From Hygrophila difformis (lineage: Eukaryota > Streptophyta > Magnoliopsida > Lamiales > Acanthaceae), in contig JAOANR010000002.1 of NCBI GenBank assembly GCA_030278955.1, positions 13,519,490 to 13,583,489 of the forward strand: a stretch of 64,000 bases of DNA, read 5' to 3'. The position numbers and the translations under genes were made by a program. Of the stretch, positions 1-11,663 are shown one piece after another (the stretch's first letter is position 1; each line of letters opens with the position of its first letter). The notes under the pieces are model-generated. The model was not told the DNA's origin, did no database searches, and saw only the letters and a program-made list of their open reading frames with translations.

Positions 1-297
1 CATAGGATGGCGGCCGCAAGAGTCGAACTTATCAGGAAAAGGGCCAACATCAGAACCCAGTTGGTGATTGGAAGACCGAGACACGCAAGGATCCAGCTAC
101 AGTGATGAAGTTAAACAAGGCAAAGGGTGACAAACAGGCGCTGGGCGGCCGTATAAAGAGCTGGGGCGGCTGGACGACGCAGAACGGCGGCTGGAGGAAG
201 CACGGCGGTTGGCGTTGTGGGCGAAGGCGGCTAACCCGAGGGCAGCGGCGGCTGAGCAACGATCACTGGCGGATGGGGCTTGGTCCATGCAGGCTGA
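1..297. repeat. GC-rich degenerate GGCGGCTG repeat, left block
   Basis: The block is dominated by imperfect repeats of GGCGGCTG/GGCGGCTGAG with variable spacers. The same kind of sequence resumes at 9632-10262, directly after the hAT-like element, so the two blocks were one array before that insertion. Open frames across it are a by-product of the GC-rich repetition: several frames are open at once and none resembles a protein family. Its origin is unknown. Confidence 0.6.
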
Positions 298-305
298 CCT
301 GAGGC

Positions 306-323
306 TAGGGTTGCAAATGAATC
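306..323 (+). repeat. hAT-like left terminal inverted repeat
   Basis: TAGGGTTGCAAATGAATC, preceded by target copy CCTGAGGC. It pairs with 9606-9623 at 17 of 18 positions. Confidence 0.72.
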
Positions 324-332
324 AAATAATTT

Positions 333-490
333 TGATTCGATTCGCAATTCGATTCGAAATTTTGCTATTTGTATTCGAAATTTTATGATTCGAATTCGAA
401 TAAAAGATATTCGATTCGATTCGATAGGTAAACAAATACGAATACAAAATCTCAGTATTCGATTCGATATTCGTTCGTATTCGATTAAAT
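333..490. repeat. ATTCG subterminal repeats, left
   Basis: Dense overlapping GATTCGAT/ATTCGAAT motifs follow the left end of the hAT-like element. A matching cluster lies inside the right end (9371-9605). Clustered subterminal motifs of this kind are usual transposase-binding arrays in hAT elements, so that role is inferred here. Confidence 0.6.
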
Positions 491-733
491 ATTTATTATA
501 TTTAAATTTAAATATTTATATATATATTATATAAATATTTCATTAATTGAGTTCAAATAAAAGTTACTCTAACTAGCTATATTAACACTCAAGCCCATTC
601 AATTTAATAATTTAACCGAACCAACATTTTGAACATTTTGAAGCCCAATCCCAATTTATAATACACTAACCCATTATCCATGAGAAACACCCAATTTTTA
701 GGGCACAAAGAGAACAGCAGATGGGTGCGGCGA

Positions 734-1725
734 TGTAATACCCCGTAAGAATGCATAAGCATTTATTTTTGAAACCCGGATAGTTTGTATCCCAAGTAAA
801 CAAAAGGACCATAACTCTTAGCGCGAGAAAAGCCGAAACACAACTTCGAGGACGAAGTTGATTCCTAAGGGGGAGAGGATGTAACACCCGAGAAATTTAA
901 TTCACATTCAAAGGAATGGAATTATTTTCTTGTGAAAGACGTTTATCCTTAAGGAAGTAGATGGAGATACCCCAACATTAAATTGAGCCCAAAAGAAAGT
1001 GAGGGCGCAACTTCGGGGACGAAGTTGATTCTTAAGGAGGGTAGATTGTAATACCATAGAAATTGCCCGAAATATATATATGAATATATATTTTTGATTA
1101 ATTCACTAAGTAGATTTTTAATCAAATCTATATATATTTATATATATGAATATATATTTTTGATTAATTCACTAAGTAGATTTTTAACCAAATCTATATA
1201 TATTTATATGTTCAAATATTTGCTTAAAGATTAGTATATTATTTCTACAAAACATACTTTGAAAAATTATATATATTTGTCTTTTCAAATAAATATATGG
1301 ATTTCAATATCAAGTGTAATAAGTATATGGTTCATAGAATATTTTAAATCCATATACAAGTTTATATACACATATATACCTTGGTCTTGAAATAATCTTT
1401 CCAAACATGTACACATGTATATACATGTATATATTTACATGTTTAAATTATAATGAGAATTATCTATTTTCTATATATCCTTGATTAATCATTCTACCCA
1501 TATTTTTTTTTTATGAATTATTCTAGAATGCCATAATATAATTGGGAATAATTTGACTATGGTTTGAAATTGTAAGGTGGAATATTAATCATATCTTGTC
1601 ATTTTCAAATAAAGAATATATTCCTTTTTGAAGCTATGTATGACTTACAAGATCACAAAAATTCCCACATTATGATTTTTTTTAAGATGAGAATCTTAAT
1701 ATATATATATATAAAAAAAAAAAAA

Positions 1726-1759
<34 letters not shown>

Positions 1760-4357
1760 TTACTGTAGCATGCTACTGTAGCACGCTACTGTAGCATGCT
1801 ACTGTAGCAGTCGGGATTTATGTGTTTTTGGGACTTTTTGCCATTTTTTTTTGGGTCCCAAAGGTGGGAATCTTGATCTATCACGGGTGTGGCATCTTTT
1901 TGGATGTTATGTAATCAATCCCATCCCCATTCTCAGCCATTTTCATCAATCATTCACCCCAAACTCTCCAAAAACTCTCCCAAAAGCCAAACACTCTTCC
2001 GACGAACTTCCGGCGACTTTCCGACGAGTTTCCGGCAACCAAATCCAACCAAGGAAGTGTGTAGATCAAGGATTGCAGGCTTTGGATTGTTGGTAAGATG
2101 TAAATCAAGATTCCTTATTGTTTTAAGATCATAACCATCATCCTAAACTTACGAATCTTCATATTCAAACACAAATCGGAGCCAAGGGAAGAATAAATCG
2201 GGTGGAAGAGATTCGTTCGTGACATCCCGTGGATTCCGGACGACCCCGTGACCTCCTAAACATCATCCCCACTGTAAGTTAACCTTACTATGGTTTTGGG
2301 TGACTTAAAATGCAACCAAACATAGAGATTCAACTCAAGAAAATTTATAAAAATCTGTCAACAAGAGAAACCCTCAACGCAGCGTTTTCGTATGAATTTT
2401 TCGAACCTCTAAAGCTGCTCAAACAATAAAACTCAAAACATGAAAAGTGTTGCTAAGACTTTGGTCTAGCCTCTGTAAAAATTTCATAATTTTTCATGAT
2501 GTTTTGAAACCTGAAACCAACCCAAAACCGAAGAGTATTAAATCTGGATCTTAGAACTTTGGACAGAATTTTTACTCAATCTTGTTGGTTATTTTGACCA
2601 TGGATCTAGGCCGATCTAGGATTGGAGTTGAACATAAGAATTGTAGATCTATGAGTTTAGAACATTTCTGTAAGTTTTTAGAATTTTTCGTTGAGATTTG
2701 AGCCTCCGAACTCGAGCCAATCCGATCTGCGTTAGAACCGATGTCAAGAACCTTGATAGATTTCACAATCAAACTTGATGAGCATATTTCTATTACTTCG
2801 AGTGTTCAAACCTGAAAACTCAAAACTAAGATTTTGATCCTAAAAGCTTAAGCTATGTTGTGTAAAAATTTCAAAGATTTTCATCAAGTTTTGATACCCC
2901 AAATCGTATCGGACATATTCTGCGTTTTTAAGGATTGTCAAAGGATGACAGATTTCATAACCGATCTTGAGGAGCTTATTCCTATCATTTCTAGTCCGAT
3001 CCAATCTTTGAGTTCTAAACAAAAGTTGTTTGAAATCATGTCTAGTATGTCTCTGAAAAATTTCAGAATTTTTGGAGATCATTTGATACGATAAAAAGTC
3101 AAATCCTTGAAAGGAGTCAAACCTGAATCCTGACAGCTTTTTGTTTGAGTCGAAAACTCGATTTTTGACATGCTTCCCATCGTTTTTCCGAAAAACTTAA
3201 AACACGAAAGTTGTTCGTTGGGATGTTTTTGAGATGCTGTACAAATTTCAGATCAATCGCCTAAGAAATGGATTTTTAAACCAAAAAAAAGCAAACTGTG
3301 ACATCGATCGATTTTTGAAATCTTTTAAACAACGATCGAGACGTTGGAATTACGATAAAGCTATATTTTTGAAAAATCCCGTTACACCAAATAAAAACAT
3401 TTTTGTAAAAGAATTCTTTTGAAACATTGGGGACTTGTGACCAAGTTTGATATTATCAATATGATTCATGCGGGTTTGATTCCCAATGATGTATTTGAGT
3501 TCTTGCGGGTTAGATTCCCCAAGGGCGATTGTATGTTTTCCTGCGGGTTAGATTCCCCAGGATGTATTGAGTTCTTGCGGGTTAAATTCCCCAAGGGCGA
3601 TTGTATGATTTCCTGCGGAAATATTGGTTATGAGGATTGCGGTCACAAGAGCCCTGGTGAATGGTGAACTATAAAAGAAACGAAAAATATTTGGAGAAAT
3701 GATACTATTGATATTGGCTGCGGCCGCCGGATCACCGGCTAAATGATACTTATGAAATTGGCTGAGGCCGCCGGATCACCGGCTAAATGATACTTTTGAT
3801 ATTGGCTGCGGCCGCCGGATCACCGGCTAAATGATATATTGTTGAGATGATGGCGTAACGGGAAATATATTAAAAAGCTTAGATTTTATGAAATTGGCTG
3901 CGGCCGCCGGATTGCCGGCTAAATTAAATATTGTAGAAATGTTTTTATTAAATTTAATTAAAGGCTTTGAAACCCCTAACCCATGCTATGTGTTAACTTA
4001 CTCAGCGCGTTTTTGCTGACCCAAACCATATATCCTCTTTTTCTTACAGAGTACGAAGAATATGCATCGTCATATGCATACATGGGAACATTAGGGGAAA
4101 TCTTTATTTTAAATCCCTGCCTTTAATTACGACTTGCATGAACGGGCCTGTTTAACCCGTGTTTTGGCCATGTCGGCCCTTATACATTATTTCCGCTGCA
4201 CAATTTATATTTCCGCTGCAACTTTGATGTATTAATTTTAAATTATATATGGATGGGCTGTTTGAATATTTTTAATTCTGAAAAACCATAGCCTTGCATC
4301 TCTTTAGTGAGCTCGGAGAAACCGTGTCTTGCTAGGGAGGTGTGGCGGTGGCATCCC
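734..4357 (+). mobile_element. Chromovirus LTR, plus orientation, left arm of the palindrome
   Basis: It starts TGTAATACCCCG at 734 and lacks the last 30 bases of the LTR, which should end in TGTTACA. Two further LTR-start-like motifs lie inside: TGTAACACCCG at 880, preceded by a CTAAGGGGGAGAGGA tract, and TGTAATACC at 1047, preceded by TTAAGGAGGGTAGAT. The shared LTR landmarks follow in order: poly-A and ACTGTAGC repeats (about 1713-1809), a GTAAGT donor-like site at 2274, GCCGG/CCGGC repeats (about 3718-3925) and a CAG acceptor-like site at 4047. The flanks GGCGA (729-733) and GGCGC (7703-7707) may be a decayed target duplication for the whole 734-7702 unit. Confidence 0.8.
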
Positions 4358-6987
4358 ATCCTGTAACACCCCGGTTTTGGTAACCCAGGCCGGGATGCCA
4401 CCGCCACACCTCCCTAGCGAGACACGGTTTCTCCGAGCTCACTAAAGAGATGCAAGGCTATGGTTTTTCAGGATTTAAAAATATTCAAACAGCCCATTCA
4501 TATATAATTTAAAAATACTACATCAGAGTTGCAGCGGAAATATAAGTTGTGCAGCGGAAATAATGTATAAGGGCCGACATGGCCAAAACACGGGTTAAAC
4601 AGGCCCGTTCATGCAAGTCGTAATTAAAGGCAGGGATTTAAAATAAAGATTTCCCCTAATGTTCCCATGTATGCATATGACGATGCATATTCTTCGTACT
4701 CTGTAAGAAAAAGAGGATATATGGTTTGGGTCAGCAAAAACGCGCTGAGTAAGTTAACACATAGCATGGGTTAGGGGTTTCAAAGCCTTTAATTAAATTT
4801 AATAAAAACATTTCTACAATATTTAATTTAGCCGGCAATCCGGCGGCCGCAGCCAATTTCATAAAATCTAAGCTTTTTAATATATTTCCCGTTACGCCAT
4901 CATCTCAACAATATATCATTTAGCCGGTGATCCGGCGGCCGCAGCCAATATCAAAAGTATCATTTAGCCGGTGATCCGGCGGCCTCAGCCAATTTCATAA
5001 GTATCATTTAGCCGGTGATCCGGCGGCCGCAGCCAATATCAATAGTATCATTTCTCCAAATATTTTTCGTTTCTTTTATAGTTCACCATTCACCAGGGCT
5101 CTTGTGACCGCAATCCTCATAACCAATATTTCCGCAGGAAATCATACAATCGCCCTTGGGGAATTTAACCCGCAAGAACTCAATACATCCTGGGGAATCT
5201 AACCCGCAGGAAAACATACAATCGCCCTTGGGGAATCTAACCCGCAAGAACTCAAATACATCATTGGGAATCAAACCCGCATGAATCATATTGATAATAT
5301 CAAACTTGGTCACAAGTCCCCAATGTTTCAAAAGAATTCTTTTACAAAAATGTTTTTATTTGGTGTAACGGGATTTTTCAAAAATATAGCTTTATCGTAA
5401 TTCCAACGTCTCGATCGTTGTTTAAAAGATTTCAAAAATCGATCGATGTCACAGTTTGCGCTTTTTTGGTTTAAAAATCCATTTCTTAGGCGATTGATCT
5501 GAAATTTGTACAGCATCTCAAAAACATCCCAACGAACAACTTTCGTGTTTTAAGTTTTTCGGAAAAACGATGGGAAGCATGTCAAAAATCGAGTTTTCGA
5601 CTCAAACAAAAAGCTGTCAGGATTCAGGTTTGACTCCTTTCAAGGATTTGACTTTTTATCGTATCAAATGATCTCCAAAAATTCTGAAATTTTTCAGAGA
5701 CATACTAGACATGATTTCAAACAACTTTTGTTTAGAACTCAAAGATTGGATCGGACTAGAAATGATAGGAATAAGCTCCTCAAGATCGGTTATGAAATCT
5801 GTCATCCTTTGACAATCCTTAAAAACGCAGAATATGTCCGATACGATTTGGGGTATCAAAACTTGATGAAAATCTTTGAAATTTTTACACAACATAGCTT
5901 AAGCTTTTAGGATCAAAATCTTAGTTTTGAGTTTTCAGGTTTGAACACTCGAAGTAATAGAAATATGCTCATCAAGTTTGATTGTGAAATCTATCAAGGT
6001 TCTTGACATCGGTTCTAACGCAGATCGGATTGGCTCGAGTTCGGAGGCTCAAATCTCAACGAAAAATTCTAAAAACTTACAGAAATGTTCTAAACTCATA
6101 GATCTACAATTCTTATGTTCAACTCCAATCCTAGATCGGCCTAGATCCATGGTCAAAATAACCAACAAGATTGAGTAAAAATTCTGTCCAAAGTTCTAAG
6201 ATCCAGATTTAATACTCTTCGGTTTTGGGTTGGTTTCAGGTTTCAAAACATCATGAAAAATTATGAAATTTTTACAGAGGCTAGACCAAAGTCTTAGCAA
6301 CACTTTTCATGTTTTGAGTTTTATTGTTTGAGCAGCTTTAGAGGTTCGAAAAATTCATACGAAAACGCTGCGTTGAGGGTTTCTCTTGTTGACAGATTTT
6401 TATAAATTTTCTTGAGTTGAATCTCTATGTTTGGTTGCATTTTAAGTCACCCAAAACCATAGTAAGGTTAACTTACAGTGGGGATGATGTTTAGGAGGTC
6501 ACGGGGTCGTCCGGAATCCACGGGATGTCACGAACGAATCTCTTCCACCCGATTTATTCTTCCCTTGGCTCCGATTTGTGTTTGAATATGAAGATTCGTA
6601 AGTTTAGGATGATGGTTATGATCTTAAAACAATAAGGAATCTTGATTTACATCTTACCAACAATCCAAAGCCTGCAATCCTTGATCTACACACTTCCTTG
6701 GTTGGATTTGGTTGCCGGAAACTCGTCGGAAAGTCGCCGGAAGTTCGTCGGAAGAGTGTTTGGCTTTTGGGAGAGTTTTTGGAGAGTTTGGGGTGAATGA
6801 TTGATGAAAATGGCTGAGAATGGGGATGGGATTGATTACATAACATCCAAAAAGATGCCACACCCGTGATAGATCAAGATTCCCACCTTTGGGACCCAAA
6901 AAAAATGGCAAAAAGTCCCAAAAACACATAAATCCCGACTGCTACAGTAGCATGCTACAGTAGCGTGCTACAGTAGCATGCTACAGT

Positions 6988-7030
<43 letters not shown>

Positions 7031-7702
7031 TTTTTTATATATATATATATTAAGATTCTCATCTTAAAAAAAATCATAATGTGGGAATTTTTGTGATCTT
7101 GTAAGTCATACATAGCTTCAAAAAGGAATATATTCTTTATTTGAAAATGACAAGATATGATTAATATTCCACCTTACAATTTCAAACCATAGTCAAATTA
7201 TTCCCAATTATATTATGGCATTCTAGAATAATTCATAAAAAAAAAATATGGGTAGAATGATTAATCAAGGATATATAGAAAATAGATAATTCTCATTATA
7301 ATTTAAACATGTAAATATATACATGTATATACATGTGTACATGTTTGGAAAGATTATTTCAAGACCAAGGTATATATGTGTATATAAACTTGTATATGGA
7401 TTTAAAATATTCTATGAACCATATACTTATTACACTTGATATTGAAATCCATATATTTATTTGAAAAGACAAATATATATAATTTTTCAAAGTATGTTTT
7501 GTAGAAATAATATACTAATCTTTAAGCAAATATTTGAACATATAAATATATATAGATTTGGTTAAAAATCTACTTAGTGAATTAATCAAAAATATATATT
7601 CATATATATAAATATATATAGATTTGATTAAAAATCTACTTAGTGAATTAATCAAAAATATATATTCATATATATATTTCGGGCAATTTCTATGGTATTA
7701 CA
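1047..7702. repeat. Near-perfect palindrome with 3311-bp arms
   Basis: The arms are 1047-4357 and 4392-7702. Mirrored coordinates sum to 8749 at both the outer and inner ends, so there is no net length difference. The 34-bp spacer (4358-4391) is ATCC plus the 30-bp LTR terminus. Mirrored open frames at 3419-3667 and 5083-5331 are identical in translation, and those at 3234-3422 and 5328-5516 differ by one residue. Such identity implies a recent origin or arm-to-arm conversion. Confidence 0.9.
4362..7702 (-). mobile_element. Chromovirus LTR, minus orientation, right arm of the palindrome
   Basis: On the minus strand it runs from TGTAATACC (7702) to GGTGTTACA (4362), so this copy is complete at 3341 bp. 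It belongs to the same subfamily as the left arm, from which it differs at very few positions. It begins at the third start motif of the left LTR, so its outer end is 313 bp shorter. No internal region (gag, pol, PBS) lies next to either arm. Confidence 0.82.
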
Positions 7703-9370
7703 GGCGCCGCTGCCCTTTCCTTTCTTCTCCTCTTCTTCCATTTTTCTTCTTCCTTTTTTTCATACAGTGAGCAGCGTTGTTGAGGCTTGCGAGAAAAAAG
7801 CCGTCAGATTCTACTACCTCTTACCGGTTTACTGATCACATGGTGGTTATCAGAGTAGAAGCTGTATCACTAATAGCGGATGTTTGAACATCTTTAGGAG
7901 TTGAGTAACAAACAGCCCATCATCTCCTTTTACAATGAGAGAGGTTCTTCAATGAGAGAGGTGGCTGCTGGAAGCAGAGGCGCAGGCGGCTGTGGAGTGT
8001 GTGAGAGGCGCCGACTGTTGAGGGAGTGCGACACAGATTGAGGAGCGGTGGAGGCAGCCGGAGCAGACACGAGCAACAAACAAAACAGAGAGTTAGTGGT
8101 GGTGTTAGCAGCTAGCTGAGAGTGAGCAGCGAGATGAAAGTAGATAGCGCACATGGAGGCTTGACCGGACTCCAGCAGTGGTGATGTTCAAGTGGAAAAA
8201 GTCCATTTGGTCCATTCTTCTCATTTATTCATTGTTTTACAGTTTTCTTTTATTTAAGTCTCAGCTTTATATTTTTTTATGGTATTGTTGGTTGAGCAGC
8301 GAGCAACATTATATTCTTTGTTTGGCAAACTAATTTTCCTTGCTTAGATAGTGTAGATCTATGATTTTTGAAAATGTCTTATATGCTTAGACTTGGTTGT
8401 TTAAATATTAGGTTTGTTAATGATTTTAGGATTTTAGGCTTAGAAATGTAAAAATATTCTTTGATTAAATTTAGATGTTAGTAATATTCTTTTAAGGTTG
8501 AATATTCGTTGTTGATTTTTAGATGTAAATAGTTTGATTGATGAATAAATTTGTGCCTATGTTTTGAGGTTTCATTTGTTGGTAGTATATTGGTTGTTTT
8601 GAGAATGTTTGGTGTTGGATGGAAAGAGAAGCATAGCAGCAGTAGTGAAACAACAACAGTGGAGGCGCGCAGTGGAGCTGTGACCATGGAGATGGCTCTG
8701 GCAAAGCCGCGAAGTGACGAGGACGAGAACGGGAGTGGGCTGGTATCTCAGTTTCTTTCCTTCATTTTTGTTCTTTTCCTTCGTCCTTTGATTTTTGCTG
8801 GACTTTGTTAGATATTTGTTGACTTTGTTGTTGTGGTGCATTGTTTGAGGATTACATTTTTGATATAACAAAATAGGAGTACTGTAAATTTACGCAGACC
8901 TTTTTGATATAATTTTTGTGCCTATTTTTTAGATTGGGAATGTTTAATGTTAGATAGTATAGAATATTGGGTATATGGAGATTCTTTAGTGCTTGAACAA
9001 ATTTGATGATTATGGTATATCATGGACAAAGAAATAATCTAAAATTTATTTATTGCAAGTTGCAACCTTCTAAAATGGCTTGATTGGAATTAAGTCTGCA
9101 AGCTTGTTCTAAAATTCTAAAATGGCCTAAAGGAAACTAAATTTGCAGGTTTGATCTAAAATTTCAAGAAACTAAATGGAGCAATTTGGAACATACTAAA
9201 ATGGAGCAGTCTGGAACTTTGCAAACAAAATCGAGGAGGTGGCAGCCTGGAAATTTTTTGATGTTATTGAAAACTTGGAATGTTATTTGCTATTTGTCCA
9301 TTCTAAACTACTTTTGTGAAATATTTTTCGGATTTCTTATTTGTATTTTTAATTTTAGAAGGTTTTTTGC
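7703..9370. other. Non-coding body of the hAT-like element
   Basis: A T-rich and moderately GC-rich stretch between the LTR palindrome and the right subterminal repeats. Short frames are present at about 7930-8154 and 8478-8871, but none resembles a known protein and frames on both strands overlap. Nothing here is supported as a gene. Confidence 0.5.
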
Positions 9371-9605
9371 GAATTTCGAATCGAATCGAATAATTACGAA
9401 TCGAAGCGAATATATTCGAATCGAATAAAATAATATCGTATCAAAATATTCGAATCGAATATTCGAATTAAAGCGAATAATTCGAATATTCATTTCGAAT
9501 CAAATTCGAATACCATTTGTTATTCGTTTAAAAACCGAATACGAATACGAATATTCGAATAATTTTTCGAATACGAATACGAAACAGTGGTATTCGCTTC
9601 GATTC
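9371..9605. repeat. ATTCG subterminal repeats, right
   Basis: A tightly packed array of GAATCGAAT/ATTCGAAT motifs, the counterpart of the cluster at 333-490. It ends at the right terminal inverted repeat. Confidence 0.6.
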
Positions 9606-9623
9606 GATTCGTTTGCAACCCTA
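9606..9623 (-). repeat. hAT-like right terminal inverted repeat
   Basis: It reads GATTCGTTTGCAACCCTA on the plus strand. The target copy CCTAAGGC follows at 9624-9631. Confidence 0.72.
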
Positions 9624-9631
9624 CCTAAGGC

Positions 9632-10262
9632 CAACCGCGGCGGGAGCTGTGCAAGCGGCAACTGGTGAAGCTGAGTGTTGGCGGCTGAGCAAATGGCAGC
9701 ATGGACAAGGCCAGTGGCGCCCGGGACAAGGCCCACAGCGGCTGGAGCGAGGCAAGCGGTGGCCGGGGGCAAACACGGCGGTTGGCTTGAACACGAGTGG
9801 CGGCTGAGGTCGTTCGACGGGCAGCTGAGGCGTGCGATCGCGATGCGGTTGAAGAACGGGCAATGGCGGCCGGAAGGAAGCAAGAATAGCGGCTGGAAGG
9901 AAGACAAATGGCAGCTGAGCAATAACGGAAGGCTTCTATCGCGGCCGAGCTCGGGGAAACGGCGGCTGACGTCAAGATGTGGCGGCCGGGTAATCGTCGA
10001 TGTCCGCTGGTAGCGAAACTGAGTGGCGGCTGAGGCGAGGTGAATAGCGACCGAGAATGGATGCTGGTGGTTGAGCAATGGCGGCTTGGAGAAGGTCAAC
10101 GGCGGCCAGGACGATGCCACGGCGGTTGAGGCGAGGCTGCGGCAGCCTGAGGTCGAATGGCGGATGGCGCTTCTCTCCAATGGCGGCCGAGGGGCCCACG
10201 GCGGTGGCAGACCGGTAGCTGGAGGCGGCTGACGTCCAGCGGTGTCCGGCGATGCAAATCAC
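9632..10262. repeat. GC-rich degenerate GGCGGCTG repeat, right block
   Basis: Continuation of the array seen at 1-297, with GGCGGCTGAG, ATGGCGGC and related units. Long open frames exist on both strands (for example a minus-strand frame over 9500-10180), but they reflect repeat composition and have no family signature. Confidence 0.6.
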
Positions 10263-10393
10263 GGTGGAAATGAGAATGAAATGTTAAAAAATGTTCTCCT
10301 TTTGTTACCTTGTTATGTCCGATAGCTTTTAAAAAATGAACACGCATATTTATCTTAGAAATCCTAATCAGACAAATTGCGTGAGGGGGCATC

Positions 10394-10843
10394 TGTTGAC
10401 CTATCAATTGTCCGAGCCCACAAGTTACAGCCCAGCATGCATCGGCCCAACACTCTAAGCCCAGTCCGCATTACTGCATTAAAGTTATCGAGCAAAAAGG
10501 CTGAAGGGCGGTTCCCTGAAGTAGTCAACAACGGGTATTGAAGCATGGGGGAGTCATGACAACGTGGGAGGTTACGCAGCATGCCTGGAGAGACCGGCTT
10601 ATAAATATTGGGGACGGTCTTCAATAGGGACACCTCAACTCTCCACAGAAGGATCCGCATTTTACATTCTTAAATTTCTGCAATTCATTTTCTGTAATTT
10701 CCTTTTGTTCTTCCATTCATCATTTTCTATTCTTTTACAGTTTTCGTTAGTTTTTCGCAATTTTTATTCTGCAATTTTTGTAACTCTTCGACGTTAATCA
10801 ATCAAAAAGAAGTTTTTCCTTCTTTGCAATTTCTTGGTTAACA
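10394..10843 (+). mobile_element. 450-bp Ty3/gypsy-type LTR with upstream polypurine tract
   Basis: It starts TGTTGACC and ends GGTTAACA, a good inverted TG...CA pair. Directly upstream is a purine tract (GTGAGGGGGCATC, 10381-10393), which marks it as the 3' LTR of an element whose internal region is lost, except perhaps 10263-10380. Inside is a TATA box at about 10600, then a pyrimidine-rich stretch. The 5-base flanks (GCATC/CCATT) do not match, so a solo LTR with target duplication is not supported. It is unrelated to the large LTRs elsewhere in the window. Confidence 0.6.
10600..10607 (+). promoter_or_regulatory. Candidate TATA box of the 450-bp LTR
   Basis: TATAAATA lies 206 bases into the LTR, followed by a GGGGACGG stretch. 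Position and context fit the U3 promoter of a plant LTR. This is a sequence match only. Confidence 0.4.
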
Positions 10844-10899
10844 CCATTATATGATTTGCATCCACATCATGTAGATAAGTACATCGACCCAACTGTTGA

Positions 10900-11560
10900 T
10901 AGACCGGAAGCGATTGGATAAGTATTGTAATGAACCAAGAATGCATAGAAAATTATTAGAATATGTCATGAATGTGAGGGTTGGATTTAAAGCACACAAG
11001 TCATAGCCACGACAATATTGCGTGCAATGTCGAGTTGAAAATTGCCAATTTCACATATATGTATGAGGCAGCAAATTGTTAAGAGTGAGTATACAAATTT
11101 GTTGAACACAATTGTGTATTTGACCAGAGATGCGATGTACCTCCGACATTGCCCTCGAAGCATTTAATATGGAAGATAATGGCAGATCAAATCATCGTTG
11201 AATGGGAGATGATGACTCCTAAAACAGTTTAAGCTTAAGCTCAGTTGAAGCATAAAGGAGTCAATATTACTTGTGGGTTATCATGGAAAATAAGGGGCAT
11301 GCAATATCGTCATTATACGGCAATGAGAATTCTTCATTTAAGATACTTCCATCTTTTCTATATAAGCAGGCCAACATGAACACAGTGATTGATTACATGG
11401 TCGATCAAACTACCATGTAGTTTAGATTTGCATTCTTTGCACTTAATGCATCAATAGATGGGTTTTTTTTTTTCACACGAGGTCTTTCATTGTGATCGAT
11501 GGGACACACTTAAATGGCAAGTATAAAGACATTTTGTTTGTTGCAAGTCACGAATGATGC
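10900..11560 (+). pseudogene. Decayed MULE (Mutator-like) transposase
   Basis: Conceptual translation in shifting frames gives the MURA-type region. An upstream part reads like the N-terminal zinc-binding region (KHLIWKIMADQI and a histidine/cysteine-bearing stretch before it). Near 11485-11560 is the hallmark FIVIDGTHLNGKYK-like block around the first catalytic aspartate. Many stops and frame changes interrupt it and the C-terminal half is missing. No terminal inverted repeats or 9-bp duplications could be found around it. Confidence 0.55.
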
Positions 11561-11663
11561 AATAATATGATTTTTCCTTTTGCATCTAGTGTTGGTGGTG
11601 TTGAGTTATGAAATTGACGTAGTTTCTTTTGCAATTGATGCGCTCATTTAATTTTCCAAATAG

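Larger units (their letters stand above)
306..9623. mobile_element. Large non-coding hAT-like DNA transposon, interrupted by LTR sequence
   Basis: The ends are inverted repeats: TAGGGTTGCAAATGAATC at 306-323 and its complement with one mismatch at 9606-9623. They are flanked by an 8-bp near-duplication, CCTGAGGC (298-305) and CCTAAGGC (9624-9631). An 8-bp duplication with a TAGGGxTGCAAA end is the hAT superfamily pattern. Inside each end lie dense ATTCGAAT-type subterminal repeats. Removing the LTR insertion at 734-7702 leaves about 2.35 kb. I see no transposase, so it would be non-autonomous. The single mismatch in the duplication suggests it is not recent. Confidence 0.72.

Noticed and set aside
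3419..3667. 82-residue frame with repeated FLRVRFPKGDCM (mirrored at 5083; related frames at 15580 and 42433)
   Set aside because: This is the antisense or sense reading of the LTR CCCGCAAGAACTC repeats. It changes length between copies and is not kept in N4.
9500..10180. 226-residue minus-strand frame
   Set aside because: Produced by the GC-rich repeat. Frames on both strands are open and composition is low-complexity.
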